Counted from the stretch's first letter, positions 1-9,857 are shown. The stretch: DNA of 64,000 nt from Paenibacillus sp. PL91 (GCF_012935325.2 NZ_JABBYG020000004.1:310001-374000), one strand, 5' to 3'. A program made the numbers and translations. The notes: generated by a model from the letters alone, not told the origin.

Positions 1-1749
1 GGCATCGAGATCGGCCTGGCCGCGTTCAAGCCTGAAGGAACAGGCGGCTGCGCGACAGCCTGGACCGAGAAAGAGTCGGAGGGAGCTTCCGAGGGATTTG
101 ATAGACGGCGCATCCTTTATTTGTCGGTCATGAACGGAGCGGATGAATCCTCGGCGGATCAAGCATCGGAAGCGGTAAGCCGGGCATGTGGACAGCCATG
201 GGATGCGTGGGTTGAACAGCACCGCAGCTGGTGGCATGCGTATTACCCGCAAAGCTTCCTCTCGATTCCGGACACGCAGCTGGAAGGATTCTACTGGATA
301 CAAATGTATAAGCTCGCATCGGCTACACGGTCAGACGGCATGATTATAGACAATCAGGGACCTTGGCTTACTTCATCGCCTTGGCCAGGCGTTTGGTTCA
401 ACATGAACGTGCAGATGTCATACTCTCCCGTCTATGCCTCTAATCGGCTGGAGCTTGGCTTGTCATTGGTCAAGGCGATCCGAGGGCAGTTTGATCAATT
501 GGTCATGAACGTCCCCGAGGAGTATCGACAGGATTCGGCGGGTCTCGGACGGAGCTGCAGCTACGATCTGGTCTGCCCCGTCGATGACGAGAAGGGGAAC
601 CTGCTGTGGATATGCCATAATCTGTGGCGACAATACCGTTATTCCATGGATTCGGATTTGTTGAAGGATCTGTTGTTTCCGCTGCTGCGGAGGGCTGTAC
701 GCTTCCATATGCGATTGCTGACGGAAGGAGACGACGGCCTGCTGCATCTGCCGCCGACGATTTCACCGGAATACGGTTCATTCCTGCAGTTGACGGTGCC
801 GGATGCCCATTATGATCTCGCACTGCTCGAATGGGGAATCCGCGTGCTGCTGCGCGTCAGCGAACCGTCAGAGCATGACGGAATTGCAACGGCAACGGAG
901 CTCGATGCTGAGCGGCAGGAGTGGACGGAAACGCTTGAGCGTCTTGCTCCTCTTCCCGTTGACGAGACCGGTTATATGATCGGTCGTGGACAGCCTCTAG
1001 CGTTCGGGCATCGGCATTTCAGCCATATGATGGCCGCTTTTCCATTGCATACTGCGAATATGGAGTCGAAGGAAGAGAGGGCGCTAATACAACGCTCGCT
1101 TCGACACTGGTTTTCGAGGGAAGGAGATTTGCGCGGCTTTACGTTCACGGGAGCGTCTTCCATTGCAGCGACAATCGGTCTTGGCGACGAAGCGCATGCT
1201 TACCTGAAGTCGCTGCTCCATATATTGAAACCAAATACGATGTACAAGGAGGCCGGTCCGGTTATCGAGTCGCCGCTCGCGGGTGCGGAAGCCCTACATG
1301 ATATGCTGCTGCAGAGCTGGGGCGAATGGATTCGCGTGTTTCCCGCGCTGCCGGGCGCTTGGAAGGAAGCAGCCTTCCATGACCTGCGTGCGGAGGGGGC
1401 TTTCCTTGTCAGTGCAGTACGCTCGCGAGGAAAGACGTCGTGGATTCGCGTCAAAAGCTTGGCTGGCATGTCTTGTCGTCTAATAACTGATATGACTGAC
1501 AGCGTAAGTGTAACGGCAGGCGGTGGAGCGAAGGCGATTCCGCTAGGGGACGGGCGATTTGAATTGGTGCTGGCTGAAGGAGAGGAGATTGTACTGTATG
1601 AAGTGGATGCCGCAGGCAATCCGGCTTTGGAAAACGGAGACCGTTTGCCGCAGGTTCGCCCTGTAGCGGCAGAGCCGCATTTATGCGGGTACTTCGGAGG
1701 CTTCAAGCCATGGAGGCTGTACGGAATTCCAATCTGGACTGCCGATTAA
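1..1749 (+). CDS. GH95-like glycosidase, 5' end outside window
   Basis: The reading frame is open from base 1, so the N-terminus lies upstream and at least 582 C-terminal residues are present. The protein resembles the (alpha/alpha)6-barrel and C-terminal region of glycoside hydrolase family 95 (1,2-alpha-L-fucosidases and relatives). An N-x-N pair sits in the stretch FNMNVQMSY, comparable to the asparagines that activate water in GH95. A Ser-Pro-Glu motif lies in the barrel, an HRHFSH motif follows, and the C-terminal part has the family-like IRVFPALP segment. The gene ends directly before the alginate-lyase-family gene, and the esterase follows, so the three are probably co-transcribed. The fold family is fairly secure; substrate (fucoside or galactoside) is inference. 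Confidence 0.72.
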   Translation, partial: GIEIGLAAFKPEGTGGCATAWTEKESEGASEGFDRRRILYLSVMNGADESSADQASEAVSRACGQPWDAWVEQHRSWWHAYYPQSFLSIPDTQLEGFYWIQMYKLASATRSDGMIIDNQGPWLTSSPWPGVWFNMNVQMSYSPVYASNRLELGLSLVKAIRGQFDQLVMNVPEEYRQDSAGLGRSCSYDLVCPVDDEKGNLLWICHNLWRQYRYSMDSDLLKDLLFPLLRRAVRFHMRLLTEGDDGLLHLPPTISPEYGSFLQLTVPDAHYDLALLEWGIRVLLRVSEPSEHDGIATATELDAERQEWTETLERLAPLPVDETGYMIGRGQPLAFGHRHFSHMMAAFPLHTANMESKEERALIQRSLRHWFSREGDLRGFTFTGASSIAATIGLGDEAHAYLKSLLHILKPNTMYKEAGPVIESPLAGAEALHDMLLQSWGEWIRVFPALPGAWKEAAFHDLRAEGAFLVSAVRSRGKTSWIRVKSLAGMSCRLITDMTDSVSVTAGGGAKAIPLGDGRFELVLAEGEEIVLYEVDAAGNPALENGDRLPQVRPVAAEPHLCGYFGGFKPWRLYGIPIWTAD

Positions 1750-1776
1750 ATGTCTTTTGAAAGGAGTTTCTGCCCA

Positions 1777-2928
1777 ATGCTAACGATGGATACGCTTTGT
1801 GAGTGGCGAACGGATTTGCAAGAAGTAATAGCAAAGGCTGACCGCTCGCTTGAAGCGCCGATGATCGCCATTACGGAATGCCGATCTGGGCTGAGCCCTG
1901 GCGGCAAGCACGATTATTATTCCAATGGCGATTATTGGTGGCCAAATCCGGATACGCAAAGCGGATTGCCATACGTCAGAAGGGATGGCGAATCGTACCC
2001 AAGGGCGTTCACCGCGCATCGGGAAGCGCTCCGCGAAATGCGGACGCATACGGCCAATCTTGCGGCAGGATATGCGGTTTCAGGCCGTCGTATTTACGCG
2101 GATAAGGCTGCTGCGCTTCTTCGCCATTTTTTCCTGAATGAATCGACCCGCATGAACCCGCATCTCCGATATGCCCAAGCGATTCCGGGCGTTTGCTCTG
2201 GGCGTGGCTTCGGTATCATTGATACGCTTCATTTAATCGATATCCCTGCTGCGGCGGAAGTGATTGAAGCGGCAGGGGCGCTCTCAGAACGTGAAGGCTC
2301 ATTGCTGAGAAGCTGGTTTGCGGATTATCTCGAATGGATGCTGACGCATCCTTACGGTCTGGAAGAACGCGATGCAGCGAACAACCATGCCGTATGCTGG
2401 ACAGTACAAGCGGCCGCGTTCGCTTCGTTTACGGGCAACGCTGCCGTAATGGCCATGTGCAGGGAGCGTTACAAAAATATGTTGCTGCCCTCGCAAATGG
2501 CTGCAGACGGCAGCTTCCCGCTTGAGCTGGCGCGCACGAAGCCATACGGCTATTCGATCTTTGTCATAGACAATATGGTAACGCTTTGTCAATTGCTGTC
2601 CACGCCGCATGATGATTTATGGCATTTCCGCCTTTCGGATGGAAGGGGGATTCGGCTCGGTCTTGATTATCTGTATCCGTATCTGGCGAATAAGTCAAGT
2701 TGGCCACTCCCGGCCGATATCGAGCATTTCGACAGTTGGCCGGTACGGATGCCTTTCATGCTTTATGCCGGACTTGCCTTTCAAGATGAGCGTTATTTGG
2801 GTTTATGGCAATCGATGGCCCCTGATTCCGCAGTTCCGGAAATCCGTCGGAACACGGCGCTCCGGCAGCCTCTGCTCTGGTTAATACATAATGAGAAGAG
2901 AGCGAATCGAGATGATTGCTACCATTAA
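1777..2928 (+). CDS. Alginate-lyase-family (PF05426-type) protein
   Basis: This 383-residue protein has the hallmarks of the alginate lyase superfamily (alpha/alpha toroid). These are an N-terminal segment with GGKHDYYSNGDYWWPNP near residues 40-55, a central NNHAVCW motif carrying the usual catalytic Asn-His pair, and a C-terminal tail rich in aromatic residues. I chose the ATG at 1777 because AAGGAG at 1761-1766 is correctly spaced from it. The upstream in-frame ATG at 1750 touches the previous stop and has no ribosome site. No signal peptide is visible, so it probably acts in the cytoplasm on imported oligosaccharides. Members of this family act on several uronate-containing or related polymers, so alginate itself should not be assumed. 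Confidence 0.78.
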   Translation: MLTMDTLCEWRTDLQEVIAKADRSLEAPMIAITECRSGLSPGGKHDYYSNGDYWWPNPDTQSGLPYVRRDGESYPRAFTAHREALREMRTHTANLAAGYAVSGRRIYADKAAALLRHFFLNESTRMNPHLRYAQAIPGVCSGRGFGIIDTLHLIDIPAAAEVIEAAGALSEREGSLLRSWFADYLEWMLTHPYGLEERDAANNHAVCWTVQAAAFASFTGNAAVMAMCRERYKNMLLPSQMAADGSFPLELARTKPYGYSIFVIDNMVTLCQLLSTPHDDLWHFRLSDGRGIRLGLDYLYPYLANKSSWPLPADIEHFDSWPVRMPFMLYAGLAFQDERYLGLWQSMAPDSAVPEIRRNTALRQPLLWLIHNEKRANRDDCYH

Positions 2929-2945
2929 AACTGGGGGAGAAGCAG

Positions 2946-3596
2946 ATGAAATTTAATATTCAACCAGGGGATATCGTGCTATTTCAAGGCGACAGCATTA
3001 CCGATACCGGAAGAAACAGGGACAACCCGTCCGATCTTGGTCGAGGCTATGCAAGCATGACGGCAGCGTTGTTCGGGTCGGTATATCCCGAGCGGCAGGT
3101 GACATTTTTGAATCGAGGGATTAGCGGGAATAGAGTGAGGGACTTGCAAGCAAGATGGCAGGAGGATTGTGTGGCCTTGCAGCCGAGCGTGGTATCGATT
3201 TATATCGGAATCAACGATTGCTGGCGGCGATATGATAGGAACGATCCGACCTCTGCCGAGCAGTTCGAGCGGCAATACCGAGATTTGCTCAGCCGAACGA
3301 AAGCGGAGCTTGATGCCAGACTTATCATGATCGAGCCGTTTGTTCTTCCGGTACCCGAAGACCGGAAGGGGTGGCGTGAGGATCTCGATCCGAAAATCAA
3401 TGTGGTACGGGAGCTGGCAAGGGAATTCGGCGCATGGCTCGTTCCGCTGGACGGATTGTTCGCGCAAGCCTCCATGACTGCGCCATCTAGCTATTGGGCG
3501 CCAGACGGCGTTCATCCTTCTCTTGCCGGGCATGCGCTGATCGCCAAAGCATGGCTGCAAACCGTCGGAGCTGCTGGTGCTGCACAATTGCAATGA
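2946..3596 (+). CDS. SGNH/GDSL-family esterase
   Basis: A 216-residue SGNH hydrolase, probably a carbohydrate deacetylase. Block I is GDSITD with the nucleophilic Ser17. The oxyanion-hole Asn lies in GINDCW, and the catalytic Asp and His are in the APDGVHPSLAGH stretch near the C-terminus. The start at 2946 is supported by a GGGGGAG ribosome site at 2933-2939; the in-frame ATG at 2916 overlaps the previous gene. There is no export signal. Placement after a glycosidase and a lyase-family gene suggests removal of acetyl groups from the same imported glycan. An intrinsic terminator follows and ends the operon. Confidence 0.85.
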   Translation: MKFNIQPGDIVLFQGDSITDTGRNRDNPSDLGRGYASMTAALFGSVYPERQVTFLNRGISGNRVRDLQARWQEDCVALQPSVVSIYIGINDCWRRYDRNDPTSAEQFERQYRDLLSRTKAELDARLIMIEPFVLPVPEDRKGWREDLDPKINVVRELAREFGAWLVPLDGLFAQASMTAPSSYWAPDGVHPSLAGHALIAKAWLQTVGAAGAAQLQ

Positions 3597-3639
3597 CTTT
3601 GACATGATACATACTGACGATATAGGCTTTCTTGTACTG

Positions 3640-3667
3640 ACCTGCTCTTGCGAGCAGGTTTTCTTTA
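3640..3667 (+). terminator. Intrinsic terminator after the esterase gene
   Basis: ACCTGCTC at 3640-3647 pairs with GAGCAGGT at 3652-3659 around a TTGC loop. A T-rich tail (TTTCTTT) follows. It separates the enzyme operon from the regulator gene downstream. Confidence 0.85.
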
Positions 3668-3781
3668 TGCCTCCACGCTAGAGCGCTGCGCCCTTCGTAG
3701 CCCGCGACAACGTCTGCATGCGGCAGGTAAAACAGGCAGCGTGTCGAATACTAAAAAATGTTACATATGCATGTCAGATTC

Positions 3782-3791
3782 GGGGGGGGGG
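3782..3791 (+). repeat. Homopolymeric G10 tract at the ribosome-binding position
   Basis: Ten consecutive G residues lie 11 bases before the most likely ATG (3803) of the membrane AraC regulator and take the place of a normal Shine-Dalgarno sequence. Such tracts are prone to slipped-strand change in length. Whether this one varies is not known. Confidence 0.9.
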
Positions 3792-3802
3792 CGAAGCTAT
3801 TT

Positions 3803-6100
3803 ATGGGTATAATCAAGTTCCGTACGCGCAGCGTAATCATTACCTGGCTAATTTCATACATATCTGTCCTGTTAGTCCCGATTATTATTAGCGGAATTAT
3901 ATATACGGCGACCTGGCATGTAGTAGCCTCGGAGGTTAACCGGGCCAATGAATCTCTTCTTAATCAAATGGAGCAAGCGATTGACAGCAATCTCCTGGAT
4001 ATTGAACGGCTAAGCACGGAAATGACGTTAAGCAATCGGCTTGCCGGTTTTCTAGACGTTGAAGCCCCTATCAAAGATCCTGATTATTACACGCTGGCCG
4101 GAATTGCTAAGGATTTGCGGATTTATAAAATGGCTAACGACTACATTGAAGAAATCTATGTGTATTATAAAAACAGCGATACTGTCATTTCCTCGCGGGA
4201 GCATCTGGACAGTCAAAGGCTGTTCGAAATGACGTATACCGATGGGATGGACAAAAATAGATGGTCGGCGATTTTCGGCAAACGCTATACGAATGAATAT
4301 GTGCCGATCACTTACAGGGAAGATGGACAAGCATCGAAGGCCGTCATGTACGCCCGCTCGCTCACTCTCGATAATTCGGAGCAGGATGGCGCCGTTTTAT
4401 TGTTTATTATTAAAGATTCCAGTTTACTTGCGAATATTTCATCCAGCAACAAATCTTCCATCGTTATACTGGATAAGGAAAACCGTTTGATCGCTGCTAC
4501 CGGCAATGCAAACGGCTCCGATACTCTTACGCATGAGAAATTAACGGGCACAAGCGGGATGTTTTATCAAGGGACAGGAAAACAAAAAATAGCCGTTTCC
4601 TATACGGCTTCCGGAAAAACGGGATGGAAATATATAACGATCGTTCCGGCCAAACTATTTGACGAGAAAATGAAGCTGGTAAAAAATTTAATCTATATCA
4701 GCTTCATTCTCAGCCTCTTCATAGGTGGAGTTGTCACTTATTTATTTTTAAAGCGAAATTACAACCCGATCAACACGCTGATTCGCAGTCTGGTCTCGCG
4801 TTCGGGCATTAACTTCGAGGCAGGCTCGAATGAGTTCGGTTATTTAAAAACGTTGCTCGATGATACTTTTGCAGAGAAAGAAAAGATAGGGGAACGTTTT
4901 GAGCGGCATCGAAATTCCATTCGCTCCCATTTTCTTCAAGGGTTATTGAAGGGGCAGCTTGATGGGAATATGCCGATGCAGGAATCGCTTGATGTGCATG
5001 CTATTAAACTGGCTTCTAGCCGATTTGCTGTCCTGCTGTTCTCTGTCGATCACTACGGTAAATTTGAAATATCTGGCCTCATCGATCTGCCGAAGGCAAA
5101 GCTAGTACATTTTCTTGTTATGAACGTGGCGGAAGAAGTGGCGGAAGGCAGGCATCAGGCCTACACGACTGAGATCGACAACTTACAAGCTTGCATTATC
5201 AATTTCAAGGAATATCGCGATGAGGAAGAGCTAATGGCCCTTGCGGAGCAGGTTAAAACGTTTATGCTCGATCATTTCCATGTTCATCTGACGGTAGCGG
5301 TCAGCAATGCTCATGAGCAGCTGGAGGGAATAGCTCTGGCCTATCAAGAGGCAATGACGGCTCTTGAGTACCGCCTAGTCATGGGAAGCGGAGAAATTAT
5401 TCGGTACGGCGACCTATCGGAAGCAACCCGGGAATCCAGGAGCTACTACTATCCGTTGCATATTGAGCAGCAATTGATCAATTTAATCAAAACAGGCGAT
5501 TATGATAAAGCGAAGGCGATGCTGGACGAGATAGTGGAAATCAATGTGTCGGGGGCCGGGATGTCGGTTCCGCTTGCCAAATGTCTCATATTTGATTTAA
5601 TTAGCACGATTCTCAAGACTTTGAGTGAAATCGGATCAAGCGATAAAAGAGATTTGATGGGTCAAATCAATTCGGTGGATCAATTGTTCGCCTGCGAGAC
5701 GATAAAGGAAATGCAGGTCCAAATCAGCGAAGTTCTAAAGAAAGTGTGCGATTCCATCCAGGATGAGAAAAGCGGCGATAACAGCCGGCTCAGTCAACAG
5801 GTCATCGCTTATGTGGAGCAGCGCTACAGCTCCGATGATTTGAACATTACCGCGCTGGGAGAAGCCTTCAACCTGACTCCTTCCTATCTCTCGAAGCAGT
5901 TCAAAGCACAAACGGGAGAGGCGCTTCTTGAATTCATTAACAAAACGCGTATCGGAGGCGCCAAGCAGCTTCTTAGGACGACTTCCTTATCTGTATCGGA
6001 AATAGCCAAACAGGTTGGATACTCAGATATTAATACCTTCAATCGAGTATTCAAAAAATATGAAGGCATTACGCCGGGCAAATATAAAGATATGTTGTAG
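3803..6100 (+). CDS. Membrane-anchored AraC-type sensor/regulator
   Basis: This is a 765-residue regulator of the kind common beside Paenibacillus sugar transporters. A transmembrane helix near residues 10-35 is followed by an extracytoplasmic sensing region of about 260 residues. A second membrane helix lies near residue 295-315, then a cytoplasmic linker, and an AraC double helix-turn-helix occupies roughly the last 100 residues (from about SQQVIAYVEQRY to the end). It should bind DNA directly in response to an extracellular ligand and activate the transporter genes just downstream. The in-frame ATG at 3758 lacks a ribosome site and would translate through the G10 tract, so ATG 3803 is preferred. 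Start choice is moderate; family is secure. Confidence 0.85.
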   Translation: MGIIKFRTRSVIITWLISYISVLLVPIIISGIIYTATWHVVASEVNRANESLLNQMEQAIDSNLLDIERLSTEMTLSNRLAGFLDVEAPIKDPDYYTLAGIAKDLRIYKMANDYIEEIYVYYKNSDTVISSREHLDSQRLFEMTYTDGMDKNRWSAIFGKRYTNEYVPITYREDGQASKAVMYARSLTLDNSEQDGAVLLFIIKDSSLLANISSSNKSSIVILDKENRLIAATGNANGSDTLTHEKLTGTSGMFYQGTGKQKIAVSYTASGKTGWKYITIVPAKLFDEKMKLVKNLIYISFILSLFIGGVVTYLFLKRNYNPINTLIRSLVSRSGINFEAGSNEFGYLKTLLDDTFAEKEKIGERFERHRNSIRSHFLQGLLKGQLDGNMPMQESLDVHAIKLASSRFAVLLFSVDHYGKFEISGLIDLPKAKLVHFLVMNVAEEVAEGRHQAYTTEIDNLQACIINFKEYRDEEELMALAEQVKTFMLDHFHVHLTVAVSNAHEQLEGIALAYQEAMTALEYRLVMGSGEIIRYGDLSEATRESRSYYYPLHIEQQLINLIKTGDYDKAKAMLDEIVEINVSGAGMSVPLAKCLIFDLISTILKTLSEIGSSDKRDLMGQINSVDQLFACETIKEMQVQISEVLKKVCDSIQDEKSGDNSRLSQQVIAYVEQRYSSDDLNITALGEAFNLTPSYLSKQFKAQTGEALLEFINKTRIGGAKQLLRTTSLSVSEIAKQVGYSDINTFNRVFKKYEGITPGKYKDML

Positions 6101-6108
6101 AACTTGAG

Positions 6109-6150
6109 AAACGGCTTCGCCCTTTGGATAAAGACGGCAAAGCCGTTTTT
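6109..6150 (+). terminator. Intrinsic terminator after the AraC regulator
   Basis: AAACGGCTTCGCC at 6109-6121 pairs imperfectly with GGCAAAGCCGTTT at 6136-6148 (one A/C mismatch), followed by a T run. Confidence 0.8.
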
Positions 6151-6230
6151 ACTTGTCTTTTGGCGAATTGCATGACCAGTTCACATATTAGAGATACGTT
6201 ATTGCCGATTTTGAAGGTCGATTTCTAGTT

Positions 6231-6260
6231 TTGATGATATCTATAACGCTTGATTATGCT
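6231..6260 (+). promoter_or_regulatory. Possible sigma-A-type promoter for the locus A transporter
   Basis: TTGATG at 6231-6236 and TATGCT at 6255-6260 are separated by 18 bases, about 50 bases before the lipoprotein start. The match to consensus is modest, and no operator for the upstream AraC protein could be recognised. Confidence 0.3.
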
Positions 6261-6309
6261 GCACAATCAATAGGCAAGGCAACAATAATTAACGAGTAGG
6301 GGGATTTAA

Positions 6310-7935
6310 ATGAAGAAACGGTTTAAAGGCTTAATAGGAATGGCGGTAACGATTTGTCTCGTATCAAGTATGCTTGCGGCATGTTCCGGCAATAAGAACG
6401 AGAAGAACGAGGCAGATCCCGCACCTTCGCCAAAGACTGATAATTTGGAAGCGTTTTCTTATCCGATTGAAACAAAAGACACGCTAACATCTTGGGAACA
6501 GATCAATACGAATTTAATTACCTTTTTTCCTAACTTAGCAGATTCGCCTTTTGGCCAAGAGCTGGAGAAGCGAACCGGCGTAAAGGTGAAATATTCGCAT
6601 CCTGCGGACGGTCAGGCGAAGGAGCAATTCAATCTGCTGATCGCTTCCAATAACTTGCCGGATGTCATTGAATACGATTGGAACACTGGTTATCCGGGCG
6701 GGCCTGACAAGGCGATTGCGGACAAAGTTATTCTTCCTTTGAATGATCTGATCGACCAATACGCGCCTAACTTAAAGAAAATTTTGCAAGAGAATCCCGA
6801 GCTGGACAAAATGCTGAAAACGGACGACGGCACTTATTACGTATTCCCGATGATTCGTCCGGAAAATGGTACCGTATTTCGCGGTCCGATGATCCGGAAG
6901 GACTGGCTGGATGAATTGAGCCTGCCGGTGCCGACTACGATTGATGAGTGGTACACGGCATTGAAGGCGTTTAAGGAGCAAAAGGGAGCGACCGCTCCGT
7001 TCACACTGCAATACGGCGTGGAATTTAACATCCAGGATGCTTTCATTGGCGCGTATAAGACTGCCAACCGGTTTTACATTGATGATCAAGGCCAAGTGAG
7101 GTATGGTCCGATTGACCCGCAATTTAAGGACGCGATGGCCTTGCTGCGCAAATGGTACTCGGAAGGCTTGATCGATAAGGATTTTGCGCTGAACAATGAC
7201 TCCAAATCCCTTGACAGCAAAATGATGAGCAACGCCTCCGGCGCAACGGTTGGCTTGCTAAGCGGCGGCATGGGCCGATGGATGGATACGGGCAAGAAGC
7301 AGAACGAGAAATTCCAGCTGGTCGCTGCCCCTTACCCAACGCTGAACAAGGGAGAGAAAGCATTTATCGGCCATAAGGACTTCTATTATAATCCGATTGC
7401 GAGCAAGGCGATTTCGGCAGATTCCAAAAATCCCGAGCTTGCAGTGAAATGGATTGATTACGCATACAGCGAAGAGGGTTCCATGCTCTACAACTTCGGT
7501 ATTGAAGGCGAGAGCTACACGAACAACAACGGTACGCTGGCGTATACGGAAAAAATAACGGAAGATCCGCAATACAATTTGCAGCAAATGATTTCTCAGT
7601 ACACGAAGCCTAACGGTCCGTATTATGGCGATACACGCAAAAACAACTTCAATTCGTTCAAGGAACAGGATGAGGCTTTGGTCATTTGGGCAAATACTGA
7701 TGCGGCAAAGCATATTATGCCTGCCTTCATTACACCGACGCTTGATGAATCCAAAGAGGTCGCGAAGCTGATTACGGCTATTGCGAGCTACAAGGAAGAA
7801 ATGCTGCTGAAGTTTATTATGGGTCAAGAACCGATCGAAAAATTCGACGCATACGTAGACCAGATCAAGAGCATGGGTATCGACAAAATTACAAAAATCT
7901 ATCAGGACGCCTACGATCGTTACAAACAGCGTTAA
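6310..7935 (+). CDS. Sugar ABC transporter substrate-binding lipoprotein (LplA-like)
   Basis: A 541-residue extracellular solute-binding protein. The N-terminus is a lipoprotein signal: basic MKKR, a hydrophobic core, and the lipobox MLAAC with the acylated Cys25. The mature part has the long layout typical of the LplA/YtcQ group that serves oligosaccharide importers of Paenibacillus and Bacillus (about 500-560 residues). A GTAGGGGG ribosome site precedes the ATG. Two permease genes follow with short gaps, so it delivers ligand to them. The ligand is unknown; the enzymes upstream suggest fragments of a fucose- or uronate-containing glycan. Confidence 0.9.
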   Translation: MKKRFKGLIGMAVTICLVSSMLAACSGNKNEKNEADPAPSPKTDNLEAFSYPIETKDTLTSWEQINTNLITFFPNLADSPFGQELEKRTGVKVKYSHPADGQAKEQFNLLIASNNLPDVIEYDWNTGYPGGPDKAIADKVILPLNDLIDQYAPNLKKILQENPELDKMLKTDDGTYYVFPMIRPENGTVFRGPMIRKDWLDELSLPVPTTIDEWYTALKAFKEQKGATAPFTLQYGVEFNIQDAFIGAYKTANRFYIDDQGQVRYGPIDPQFKDAMALLRKWYSEGLIDKDFALNNDSKSLDSKMMSNASGATVGLLSGGMGRWMDTGKKQNEKFQLVAAPYPTLNKGEKAFIGHKDFYYNPIASKAISADSKNPELAVKWIDYAYSEEGSMLYNFGIEGESYTNNNGTLAYTEKITEDPQYNLQQMISQYTKPNGPYYGDTRKNNFNSFKEQDEALVIWANTDAAKHIMPAFITPTLDESKEVAKLITAIASYKEEMLLKFIMGQEPIEKFDAYVDQIKSMGIDKITKIYQDAYDRYKQR

Positions 7936-8014
7936 TGGCCAAAATCGCATACGGAAGGCAGACGGCGAGCGCTGCTTCATGCCTTCCGGCCAACAAGAAT
8001 GGAGTGAAGCAGAA

Positions 8015-8965
8015 ATGGCTGCGCCAAACCTAAAAACAGCGCCTGCATACTTACCCGGTAAACGAGCTGGTATCTTGCTTGATATAAGCAGAAATAGATG
8101 GCTCTATATCATGCTCCTCCCGGTTATCCTCTATTATTTGGTCTTTCATTACGGGCCGATGTACGGAGCGCTAATTGCTTTTAAGGATTTCTCGCCGCGG
8201 CTTGGCATTTTAGGGAGCGAATGGGCAGGGTTTGAGCATTTCCGGACTTTTTTTACCGGTGCTTATTTTTGGCGAACGATAAAGAACACGATTATGATCA
8301 GCTTCTATGAATTGGTTTTTGGTTTCCCTGCACCGATTATTTTGGCTTTGCTGCTGAATGAAGTGAAGAATACGCTTTTCAAGCGGGCTGTGCAAACCAT
8401 TACCTATATGCCTCATTTTATTTCCCTTGTGGTTATATGCGGCATCATTAAAGACTTCACTTCCAGCGAAGGCGTCATTAACGACTTTATCGCTTGGATA
8501 GGAGGAGAGCGCGTCACCTTCCTGCTCGAGCCGGGCATGTTCCGTTCGGTCTATGTGTCATCCGGCATTTGGCAAAATATAGGCTGGGGGACGATTATCT
8601 ATTTGGCAGCGCTGACAGGCATCGATAACGAGCAATATGAAGCGGCGCGAATGGATGGAGCCGGAAGGTGGAAACAGCTCCTCCATGTAACGGTTCCGGG
8701 GATTCTGCCTACCATTATTATTTTATTAATTTTGGAAATAGGCCGCATGATGAACGTAGGGTTTGAGAAAATCATTTTACTTTACAATCCGACCACCTAT
8801 ATTACGGCGGACGTCGTTTCCTCTTATGTATATAGGGTGGGCCTTCAGGATTTCAACTTTAGCTTTAGCTCGGCCGTAGGCCTGTTTAACTCCTTTGTCA
8901 ATTTTACACTATTGATTGCAGCTAACTGGATAAGCAGAAAATGGAATGAAACGAGTTTGTGGTAG
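8015..8965 (+). CDS. Sugar ABC transporter permease (LplB-like)
   Basis: A 316-residue permease of the binding-protein-dependent transport family with about six membrane segments. The conserved cytoplasmic loop that docks the ATPase is visible as YEAARMDGAG followed by RWKQLLHVTVPGI. I selected ATG 8015, which follows a GGAGTGA ribosome site; the in-frame ATG at 7979 has none. It pairs with the second permease just downstream and the lipoprotein upstream. No ATPase gene is present in the operon. Confidence 0.9.
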   Translation: MAAPNLKTAPAYLPGKRAGILLDISRNRWLYIMLLPVILYYLVFHYGPMYGALIAFKDFSPRLGILGSEWAGFEHFRTFFTGAYFWRTIKNTIMISFYELVFGFPAPIILALLLNEVKNTLFKRAVQTITYMPHFISLVVICGIIKDFTSSEGVINDFIAWIGGERVTFLLEPGMFRSVYVSSGIWQNIGWGTIIYLAALTGIDNEQYEAARMDGAGRWKQLLHVTVPGILPTIIILLILEIGRMMNVGFEKIILLYNPTTYITADVVSSYVYRVGLQDFNFSFSSAVGLFNSFVNFTLLIAANWISRKWNETSLW

Positions 8966-8978
8966 GAGGTACGCAAAG

Positions 8979-9857
8979 ATGAATCGAGCAACGTTTGGAG
9001 AGAAAATTTTCGATATTGGAAACGTACTGTTTCTGTCAATCATGATGCTGGCAACCGTTTATCCGATCGTGTATGTATTGTTTGCCTCTTTAAGCGATGC
9101 GGGTCAGCTTATGGCTCATAATGGATTTCTATGGAAACCAGCCGGTTTTTCTATCGAAGCTTATGAGAATGTGCTGCGAAATCCGATGATCGGGAAAGGT
9201 TATGCGAATACCTTTTTTGTAGTAGCGGTTGGTCTAACGATTAACATTTTGTTGACCTCTTTCGGATCCTACGCCTTGTCGCGCAAAAGCCTTAAATACC
9301 GCAAGCCTATTATGATGGGCATTGTTTTTACGATGTTCTTCAATGGCGGACTCATCCCTCTCTATTTAACGGTTAAAGGAGTGGGGCTATCCGACTCATT
9401 ATGGGCTTTGATTATTCCGCAAGCTGTTAACACTTTCAATTTGATTTTGATGAAAACAGCCTTTGAAGCCATTCCCGACGCGCTTGAGGAATCGGCCAAA
9501 ATCGACGGCGCCAATGATTTTACGATATTGTTCCGTATTATTTTGCCGCTGTCGCTGCCTGTTGTTGCGGTTATGCTGCTCTATTACGGTGTAAGCCACT
9601 GGAATTCTTGGTTCTATGCGCTGATCTTTTTGCAGGAAAGAGCGCTGTTCCCTCTTCAATTGATACTTCGTGAAATTTTGCTTCAGGGCGAGGCCAGCAG
9701 CATGGCTACTGGCGCCTCCGATATGGATGCAGCCGCTCTGTCCGCCACATTAAAGTATGCGACGATTATCGTTGCGACCGTACCTATTTTGTGCGTTTAT
9801 CCATTTTTGCAAAAGTATTTCGTAAAGGGCGCTCTTATTGGGGCTATTAAGGGGTAA
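8979..9857 (+). CDS. Sugar ABC transporter permease (YtcP-like)
   Basis: A 292-residue second permease of the same transporter. It has six predicted membrane helices and the ATPase-contact loop EESAKIDGAN followed by FRIILPLSLP. The start ATG at 8979 is preceded by TAGGAGGT at 8963-8970. The in-frame ATG at 8946 would overlap the first permease gene and lacks a ribosome site. The C-terminal FVKGALIGAIKG is typical of YtcP-type partners. The operon ends here at a hairpin shared with the convergent AraC gene. Confidence 0.9.
   Translation: MNRATFGEKIFDIGNVLFLSIMMLATVYPIVYVLFASLSDAGQLMAHNGFLWKPAGFSIEAYENVLRNPMIGKGYANTFFVVAVGLTINILLTSFGSYALSRKSLKYRKPIMMGIVFTMFFNGGLIPLYLTVKGVGLSDSLWALIIPQAVNTFNLILMKTAFEAIPDALEESAKIDGANDFTILFRIILPLSLPVVAVMLLYYGVSHWNSWFYALIFLQERALFPLQLILREILLQGEASSMATGASDMDAAALSATLKYATIIVATVPILCVYPFLQKYFVKGALIGAIKG

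Noticed and set aside
7258..7980. 240-codon minus-strand frame opposite the locus A lipoprotein
   Set aside because: It is antisense to a strongly supported gene and its composition is typical of reverse-strand reading.
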